64,000 nt of DNA, taken from contig JAJXYO010000027.1 of the NCBI GenBank assembly GCA_021780495.1, forward strand, positions 1-64,000. The letters run 5' to 3'. The first letter of the stretch is position 1. Each line of letters opens with the position of its first letter. A program made the translations under genes and the position numbers. This stretch comes from Deltaproteobacteria bacterium. Its GTDB lineage: Bacteria > Desulfobacterota > Desulfuromonadia > Geobacterales > Pseudopelobacteraceae. This document shows, piece by piece, positions 58,662 to 64,000 of the stretch. The notes under the pieces were generated by a model that searched no databases, had not been told where the DNA came from, and saw only the letters and a list, made by a program, of their open reading frames with translations.

Positions 58662-59390
58662 CTAGCTTCCGCCAAGCAGAGACGAGAAAACGCCTGAAAG
58701 CCGGGACAGCCAGTTAAAATAGATCATGACACCAACCAGCATCAGGAAGATGCCGGTACAGATTTCAAACACCCGGATGAACTTTTTGAAACGCTGGAAG
58801 GCGATGATAAACTGGTGCATTGCCAGGGAGGAAAGAAAAAAAGGTATGCCGAGACCTAACGAGTAAACCAGAAGTAGAACGATTCCATGATAGACGTTCT
58901 GAGCCGTAGCCGCCACCATCAGGATTGCAGCCAGAATCGGCCCAATGCAGGGAGTCCATCCGGCGGCGAAGGCGATACCGACCAGGAAGGTGCCGATAAA
59001 TCCAGCCGGTTTACGGTGGAGCGTAATCCGCTTCTCCCCCAGCAACATGGTAATGGGAATCAGGCCGGTTACATGGACGCCCAGCAGCATAATCAGAACA
59101 CCGCCGACTTTTCTGAGGAGGCCGACATGTTGATTGAGGAAGGAACCGAGGTAGGTAGCAGAAGCTCCCAGCAGAACAAACACCACCGTAAAGCCGAGGA
59201 TAAAGGCCAGCGAATGCAGCATTGAAGCCTGACGCACCTTGTGACTGGGGTGTTCTGTCTGGAGGTCGGCAAACGAGAGACCGGTTATGTAGGTGATATA
59301 GGACGGTATCAACGGCAGGACACACGGTGAGAGAAACGAAAGCAACCCGGCAATAAAAGCTCCAAGGTACGTGACTTCCTGGGAATGCAT
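58662..59390 (-). CDS. ccdA: cytochrome c biogenesis thiol transporter CcdA
   Basis: A 242-residue six-helix membrane protein. PCVLPLIPSYITYI near residue 21 and GWTPCIGPILAAIL near residue 154 carry the two redox cysteines that pass electrons across the membrane to periplasmic thiol proteins. It should reduce the TlpA-like lipoprotein encoded upstream and so keep apocytochrome c ready for heme attachment. tlpA is 13 bp upstream. Confidence 0.93.
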   Translation of the reverse strand: MHSQEVTYLGAFIAGLLSFLSPCVLPLIPSYITYITGLSFADLQTEHPSHKVRQASMLHSLAFILGFTVVFVLLGASATYLGSFLNQHVGLLRKVGGVLIMLLGVHVTGLIPITMLLGEKRITLHRKPAGFIGTFLVGIAFAAGWTPCIGPILAAILMVAATAQNVYHGIVLLLVYSLGLGIPFFLSSLAMHQFIIAFQRFKKFIRVFEICTGIFLMLVGVMIYFNWLSRLSGVFSSLLGGS

Positions 59391-59403
59391 GGGTGCAGAT
59401 CTC

Positions 59404-59934
59404 CTATTTCATCAGGCCTTCAAGATAAGAAATTGTTTCATTAGAGTCCCAGGCGAGCGGCCCAACGACCTTCTTCACCAGGACGCCATTCTTATCGATG
59501 ATAAAGGTTTCGGGTACGCCGGTGATGCCGTATGTTTTAGCTGCCGTGCCGTCGGGGTCGATATACGCCGGAAGCGATAAACCACTCTCTTTGAAAAAGG
59601 ATTCGATTGCAGGGACCCCGCCTTCATCAACTGAAACCGCCACCATCTGAAAGTTCTTACCGGCCATGGAGCTGTTGAGCTTCATCAGGGAAGGGATTTC
59701 TTCCCGGCATGGCGGGCACCAGGTGGCCCAGAAGTTAAGCAGGACCACCTTGCCTTTCAGGTCAGACAGCTTCAGGGGAACATTCTTCAGCGAATTGACA
59801 TTCACCTCAGGAGCAGGACTCATCTCCTTTGCCTCTGTTGCCGCACTTTGGGCAGGTTCTTTTTTTGTTGAACAGCCTGCTACGATCAGTACGGCAGCAG
59901 AAAAAACCAGAAAGTAATATGACAGTTTTTTCAT
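59404..59934 (-). CDS. TlpA/ResA-like thiol-disulfide lipoprotein
   Basis: An approximately 176-residue exported thioredoxin-fold protein. The signal ends in lipobox LIVAGC near residue 20. The active site is FWATWCPPCREEIPS near residue 75 (CxxC), and GVPETFIIDKNGVLVKK gives the cis-proline region (VPET). It reduces apocytochrome c or similar periplasmic substrates using electrons from CcdA, next door. GGAGG precedes the ATG at 59934; longer frames lie in the palindrome element. Confidence 0.92.
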   Translation of the reverse strand: MKKLSYYFLVFSAAVLIVAGCSTKKEPAQSAATEAKEMSPAPEVNVNSLKNVPLKLSDLKGKVVLLNFWATWCPPCREEIPSLMKLNSSMAGKNFQMVAVSVDEGGVPAIESFFKESGLSLPAYIDPDGTAAKTYGITGVPETFIIDKNGVLVKKVVGPLAWDSNETISYLEGLMK

Positions 59935-59978
59935 GATCCCTCCGGGGGTATAATACAAGCTGTTCACTGAATAATAAG

Positions 59979-60137
59979 TATCCCCCGGCAAAGCCGGGGG
60001 TTTTACGATTGCTGCCCCCTCAAAGGGGGCTGACCGCAATCGGTGAAAGTCAAAACCTCAGAACTGTAAAGTCGGGGGTGAAGCTATATTGCCGAAAAAG
60101 TCAAACTATGGGAGTCCCCCGGCATAGCCGGGGGTTT
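59979..60137. mobile_element. palindrome-ended element of about 160 bp (possible non-autonomous IS200/IS605-type relic or structured RNA)
   Basis: Two near-identical hairpins bound the segment: CCCCCGGC-AAA-GCCGGGGG at 59982-60000 and CCCCCGGC-ATA-GCCGGGGG at 60116-60134, same orientation and both followed by TTT. Between them is a further stem (CGATTGC/GCAATCG) with an inner GCCCCCT/AGGGGGC helix at 60014-60030. There is no coding frame. The layout resembles palindrome-associated non-autonomous elements of IS200/IS605 origin; a structured RNA is the other option. It sits between ispB and the tlpA-like gene. Confidence 0.5.
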
Positions 60138-60157
60138 ACCTACAGGAAATTAAGGGA

Positions 60158-61126
60158 TTACCTGTTGCGGGTTACAACATAGTCGGCAAGGCTGCATAAG
60201 GCTGTCGTTATGCTGGATGCCTCAAAAACCCCGAGATGGGTACGACAGTCATTGATATAACGACGAGCGGCATCAACGGTATAGGTAATTCCACCGTACT
60301 GCTTGACCAGTCCGGACACCGTGCGAAATTCCTCCAGCGTCATCTCGTCTTTTTCCACAACGGCTTCAATCAGAGAGCGTTCTGTTTCGGTACACTGACG
60401 CAAGGTGTGTATTAACGGAAGCGTAATCTTTCCCTCTTCCAGATCGTGACCGATACTCTTTCCAAATTCTTCCTCGGTAGCGACGTAGTCAAGGGTATCA
60501 TCCATGAGTTGAAACGCTATCCCCAACGACATGCCGAAATCGGAAAGAGCTTTCTGACAATCAGGTGTTGCACCGCCCAAAATTGCACCCGCTTCACAGG
60601 CTGCTGACATGAGGATGGCTGTTTTGGAGCGCACCACGTTCAAGTAGCGTTCTTCCGTCAGATCAATCTCGCCGGTACAGAGCAGCTGCATGACCTCACC
60701 TTCGGCGATTACAGTGGTAGCATCGGAAAGCACCCGCAAGATATCGAGACTGCCAACAGCAACCATCAAAGAGAATGATTTAGAAAACAGAAAATCACCA
60801 ACGAGAACAGAAGCCTCATTGCCCCACAAGGTATTGGCCGAGGCCAGGCCACGTCGCAGGGAGGCACTATCAACTACATCATCATGCAGCAGGGTAGCCG
60901 TATGGATAAACTCGACAACGCTGGCCAGAGGAACAGCCTGATCCCCCTGATAACCGCACAATCGAGCGGCAAGCAATAGCAGCGCAGGGCGCACACGTTT
61001 GCCACCACTGGAAAGAACATATTCCCCGACCTTGCGGATCAGTGGAACATCGGACTCCAGATCCTTACGGAATTGTAGCTCGACGTTTATCAGGTCTGTG
61101 TCAATAATGTTCAGTGCGGCCTGCAT
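60158..61126 (-). CDS. ispB: polyprenyl (octaprenyl/heptaprenyl) diphosphate synthase
   Basis: A 322-residue all-alpha prenyltransferase. The first Asp-rich motif is LLHDDVVDSA near residue 83 and the second LMDDTLDY near residue 212, both binding the diphosphate magnesium ions; GGKRVRPALLLLAA near residue 47 is another signature. It makes the side chain of the quinone, likely menaquinone in this anaerobe; chain length is not readable. ATG 61126 is preferred over 61135 because AGAGGA lies 8 bases upstream. Confidence 0.92.
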   Translation of the reverse strand: MQAALNIIDTDLINVELQFRKDLESDVPLIRKVGEYVLSSGGKRVRPALLLLAARLCGYQGDQAVPLASVVEFIHTATLLHDDVVDSASLRRGLASANTLWGNEASVLVGDFLFSKSFSLMVAVGSLDILRVLSDATTVIAEGEVMQLLCTGEIDLTEERYLNVVRSKTAILMSAACEAGAILGGATPDCQKALSDFGMSLGIAFQLMDDTLDYVATEEEFGKSIGHDLEEGKITLPLIHTLRQCTETERSLIEAVVEKDEMTLEEFRTVSGLVKQYGGITYTVDAARRYINDCRTHLGVFEASSITTALCSLADYVVTRNR

Positions 61127-61310
61127 CAGGAGCATCCTCTGGGGGGTAAATTTTGATCATAGTAATGGAATGAATTCCGGTTTGTCAAAGCATTTCTGGA
61201 TGTTGAGCGCCCGATTGCACAAGGTTTAGATTGCCAGATAGGTACATCACGGTATATGGTAGAAAACAGGATCCATGCATTAAAGATAAATGTTTGTATA
61301 AGGACTTTCC

Positions 61311-62678
61311 ATGCATTTCAATGAACTTACCCTGCCGGAACAACTCACGAAGGGCATTGCCGAAACAGGTTTCAGCACCTGCACCCCCATCCAGGAATAC
61401 ACCCTGCCTATCAGCCTGACCGGTAAAGACGTAGCGGGCCAGGCCCAGACCGGCACGGGTAAAACAGCGGCTTTTTTGATCACGCTTTTCACCCGCCTCC
61501 TTGCTAACACCTCAGCAACCGGCAAAAACCCGCGCGCCCTGATTCTGGCGCCGACACGTGAGCTGGTGGTGCAGATCGAACAGGACGCACAACTTCTGGG
61601 ACGGCATTGCGGCTTAACCATCCAGGCAATTTATGGTGGCGTGGATTACATGAAACAACGTGACGCTCTCCGCGACGGTGCCGATGTAATCATTGGTACG
61701 CCGGGGCGTTTGATCGACTATCTCAAACAAAAGGTATATAGCCTGAAAGAGATTGAGATGCTGATAATCGACGAGGCCGATCGCATGTTCGATATGGGCT
61801 TCATAGCCGATCTGCGTTTTATACTGCGCCGTTTGCCGCCATTCGACCAGCGCCAGAACCTCATGTTTTCCGCCACCCTCAACCAACGGGTGATGGAGTT
61901 GGCCTACGAATTCATGAACTCTCCTGAAAAAGTATCAGTTACTCCCGAAAAGATGACTGCTGAAAATGTAGAACAGATACTCTACCACGCTTCGCGTAAA
62001 GAAAAGTTCCCTCTCTTGCTTGGATTATTGCGGCGGGACGGCATGGAACGCACCATGATCTTTATCAATACCAAGCGCGAGGGTGAATACCTGCATGACC
62101 GCCTGAACGCCAACGGTTTCCCCTGCAGACTCATCTCCGGGGATGTGGAGCAGAAGAAACGCATGCGGATTCTGGAGGATTTCAAGGAGGGTAAACTGCC
62201 GATTCTCATCGCTACCGATGTCGCTTCACGCGGGCTGCACATAGACGGTGTTTCTCATGTAGTAAACTACGATCTTCCCCAGGACTGCGAGGACTACGTT
62301 CACCGTATCGGACGTACTGCCCGTGCGGGTGCGGAAGGAAAAGCAATATCCCTGGCTGATGAAGACGGTGTTTTGTATCTGGAGGCGATCGAGGAGTATA
62401 TCAAGGCAAAGATACCTACGGAATGGGCTGAAGATGATTTATTCGTCAACGATTTCAATCGCGTTGCCCGACCGAAACATAAACTGGATCTGAAACGGGG
62501 CGACAAACCGCTACCGTTTCGAAAAAAACCGGCCGGAAAACCGGTTGCCCGTGAGTTGAAGCAGGTGGCTGCTTCGGCAGCAGTTGACAGCGGCAGCGGA
62601 GAAATCACAGCCAAAAAACGCCGACGTCCCCGGCGCAAAGCAGCGGCAAAACCTGCCACACCCTCAGAAACTGTGTGA
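61311..62678 (+). CDS. DEAD-box RNA helicase (RhlB/RhlE-like)
   Basis: A 455-residue helicase. The Q motif is FSTCTPIQEYTLP near residue 23, Walker A AQTGTGKTAAF near residue 49, DEAD in LIIDEADRMFDMGF near residue 155, SAT near residue 185 and HRIGRTARAG near residue 335. The C-terminus is Lys/Arg-rich, ending in basic repeats for RNA binding. Such proteins help RNA turnover or ribosome assembly. It stands alone on the plus strand and converges on ccsA, overlapping it by 15 bases. Confidence 0.93.
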   Translation: MHFNELTLPEQLTKGIAETGFSTCTPIQEYTLPISLTGKDVAGQAQTGTGKTAAFLITLFTRLLANTSATGKNPRALILAPTRELVVQIEQDAQLLGRHCGLTIQAIYGGVDYMKQRDALRDGADVIIGTPGRLIDYLKQKVYSLKEIEMLIIDEADRMFDMGFIADLRFILRRLPPFDQRQNLMFSATLNQRVMELAYEFMNSPEKVSVTPEKMTAENVEQILYHASRKEKFPLLLGLLRRDGMERTMIFINTKREGEYLHDRLNANGFPCRLISGDVEQKKRMRILEDFKEGKLPILIATDVASRGLHIDGVSHVVNYDLPQDCEDYVHRIGRTARAGAEGKAISLADEDGVLYLEAIEEYIKAKIPTEWAEDDLFVNDFNRVARPKHKLDLKRGDKPLPFRKKPAGKPVARELKQVAASAAVDSGSGEITAKKRRRPRRKAAAKPATPSETV

Positions 62679-63383
62679 ACTTTTCATCAGCATACTGACC
62701 CCCAGATACGTGAATAATGTCACTCCGACGCCGACTATCCCCAACCAGGCGGCCACCCGGTCCCAGGCGGCCCCTTTGAAACGCAGATGCAAGATCAGCG
62801 CATAGAAAATCCATAATGCAGACGTCCACACCTCCTTGGGTGTCCAAAGCCAGTAGGTTCCCCAGGCATAATACCCCCAAATGCCGCCCGCAACCATTGA
62901 AGCCGAGAACAAGGTCCACCCCATCAAGGCGGTCTTGAAAAGAATATCCATCAATCCCCGTCCACCCCGGATCAAAAAAGCGGCACTGGCTATCCCCCCC
63001 ACAACAAATAAAGCATAAGCAAAAAATGCCAGCACCACATGCAATTCAAACCAGAGTGTATCGAGGATTTGCGGGAGAGGCATGTTCAAAGGTTTGAACG
63101 CGATTGCGGCGAGTGTGAACAATCCAGCTGTCAGCCCTGAAACGATCACGAACCACCGCTCTCGGCGTACCGCCGGGGAGAACGAGGTAATACCTGCCAT
63201 AATTGCAATGGATGCTGCAAAAAAAATCAGCGTGTCATGCGGGCCAAGCAGTGATAGCCGTCCGAGGGATAGTCCGCGCTGAACCATATAGACCAGTTCA
63301 GCCATAATTCCTGCCATAAATATAATACGCCATGTAGATCCAGCCACATAGCACACAACCGAAAATACTAGTATCCATGACAT
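62664..63383 (-). CDS. ccsA: cytochrome c assembly protein CcsA/ResC-like
   Basis: A 239-residue membrane protein with about seven helices. The Trp-rich heme-handling motif is WGYYAWGTYWLWTPKEVW near residue 170, and histidines at LWFELHVVLAFFAYALF near residue 112 are candidate heme ligands. With a ResB partner it attaches heme in system II cytochrome c maturation. Together with ccdA and tlpA it points to a cytochrome-c-rich cell. ResB is not in this window. Confidence 0.9.
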   Translation of the reverse strand: MSWILVFSVVCYVAGSTWRIIFMAGIMAELVYMVQRGLSLGRLSLLGPHDTLIFFAASIAIMAGITSFSPAVRRERWFVIVSGLTAGLFTLAAIAFKPLNMPLPQILDTLWFELHVVLAFFAYALFVVGGIASAAFLIRGGRGLMDILFKTALMGWTLFSASMVAGGIWGYYAWGTYWLWTPKEVWTSALWIFYALILHLRFKGAAWDRVAAWLGIVGVGVTLFTYLGVSMLMKSSHSF

Positions 63384-63635
63384 CGTATCGTAACCTTTCG
63401 CACAAACTGTTCAAAAACAATCAACAAAAACACCAATCGCCAGTGCATATAAAATAGTTATAAAAATAAAAATAATTCGTAACATGTATAGCTTTAACAT
63501 ATTATTGGACTTTTATTTAATACACGAGATGTGCCAACCCTCTAAGAGAGCGTTTACATTGTTAATTAAATTTATATTGATTACTCCGTATAATGCAGTT
63601 ATATTTTTTAAAACACTCTTGCCCAGGGAGATACT
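63384..63635. other. AT-rich intergenic region
   Basis: The 252 bp between divergent ccsA and the DUF4388 gene is clearly AT-rich, and probably holds promoters for both. No confident motif, repeat or small gene is visible. Confidence 0.6.
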
Positions 63636-64000
63636 ATGCCATCTGAAGCTCATCTGCATCCGGCCCAAGGATTCGAAGGCGAAATCAGCGGCATGACATT
63701 GGCCGATCTAATACAGATAAAAAATATCAGTCGATTCTCCGGCTGCCTGTCGATAGAACATGGCGGCCAGAAAGGGACTCTTTGTTTCCGCGCCGGGGAC
63801 TTGGTTCATGCTGAGACAGGCACTACATCCGGAAGCGACGCATTCAATACTATCATGCGCTGGCCCGGAGGAGAATTCCGCTCGTCACCAAAGATTACTA
63901 CAACCTGTCATACAATACATGAAAATGTAACCTACATGCTTCTCGAAGCTCACCGCCTGAAAGATGAGCAGACAAGACCTACGCCTGATCCCGTTGCCAA
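63636..64000 (+). CDS. DUF4388-domain protein, partial at window edge
   Basis: The N-terminal 121 residues of a protein cut by the window end. GEISGMTLADLIQIKNISRFSG to CLSIEHGGQKGTLCFRAGDLVHAETG (core FSGCLSIEHGG) is the DUF4388 (PATAN) pattern common in delta-proteobacterial signalling proteins. AGGGAG lies 5 bases before the ATG. The missing C-terminus probably adds another signalling domain. The ArsR/HD-GYP group is unrelated by position. Confidence 0.85.
   Translation, partial: MPSEAHLHPAQGFEGEISGMTLADLIQIKNISRFSGCLSIEHGGQKGTLCFRAGDLVHAETGTTSGSDAFNTIMRWPGGEFRSSPKITTTCHTIHENVTYMLLEAHRLKDEQTRPTPDPVA

Overview
The window looks like a chromosomal segment of a Geobacter-like bacterium (Desulfuromonadota, Geobacterales). 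This is inferred from gene content and protein style: a c-type-heme HD-GYP sensor, a DUF4388 protein, a CcsA/CcdA/TlpA cytochrome c maturation set, the spoIID-queA-tgt-yajC-secDF order, and a zinc-ribbon L28. I cannot assign a species. Most genes lie on the minus strand in long, tightly spaced operons. No rRNA, CRISPR array or complete insertion sequence is visible.

Layout. 1-5 kb is accessory: four unrecognised or DUF genes, then a DUF2779 nuclease and a WYL regulator. 5.2-7.3 kb holds an EamA permease and a tRNA nucleotidyltransferase-family protein on the plus strand, closed by a strong terminator. 7.4-12.3 kb is a minus-strand chain: ruvB, a DnaA/Hda-like ATPase, a J-domain/LRR protein, and an ABC ATPase and permease, coupled by 4-base overlaps or a 2-base gap. 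12.4-23.5 kb carries cell-envelope and translation genes (LysM lipoprotein, aspS, lepB, lepA, rodA, mrdA, mreD, mreC, rfbA, gmhB).

23.6-24.7 kb is aroG (plus strand) with a recognisable promoter. 24.7-36.8 kb is a long minus-strand run: spoIID, queA, tgt, yajC, secD, secF, a TPR protein, recJ, a CDF transporter and hrpB. 37.1-41.6 kb (plus) holds the heme-binding HD-GYP sensor, two peptide-ABC ATPases and an ArsR regulator. 41.6-48.4 kb (minus) holds bioC-bioH-bioF and a nucleotide-sugar group (manC, a lipoprotein, a cupin, rfbD, rfbB).

At 48.6-49.3 kb tRNA-Ala(GGC) and tRNA-Gly(CCC) flank a truncated tyrosine recombinase, the scar of a lost integrated element. 49.4-55.6 kb has thrC, a YdcF protein, rpmB, ridA, relA/spoT, rpoZ and gmk. 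55.4-63.4 kb has ccoS/ccoI (copper supply for cbb3 oxidase), a VOC protein, ccdA and tlpA (thiol supply for cytochrome c maturation), a palindrome-ended element of about 160 bp, a polyprenyl diphosphate synthase, a DEAD-box helicase and ccsA. A DUF4388 gene runs off the right edge.

The most unusual items are the coupled ruvB/DnaA-like/J-LRR/ABC chain, the DUF2779 protein joining a Cas4-like Fe-S nuclease to a DEDD-type exonuclease fold, the heme HD-GYP sensor, and the palindrome-ended element near 60 kb, which resembles a non-autonomous IS200/IS605-type relic or a structured RNA.
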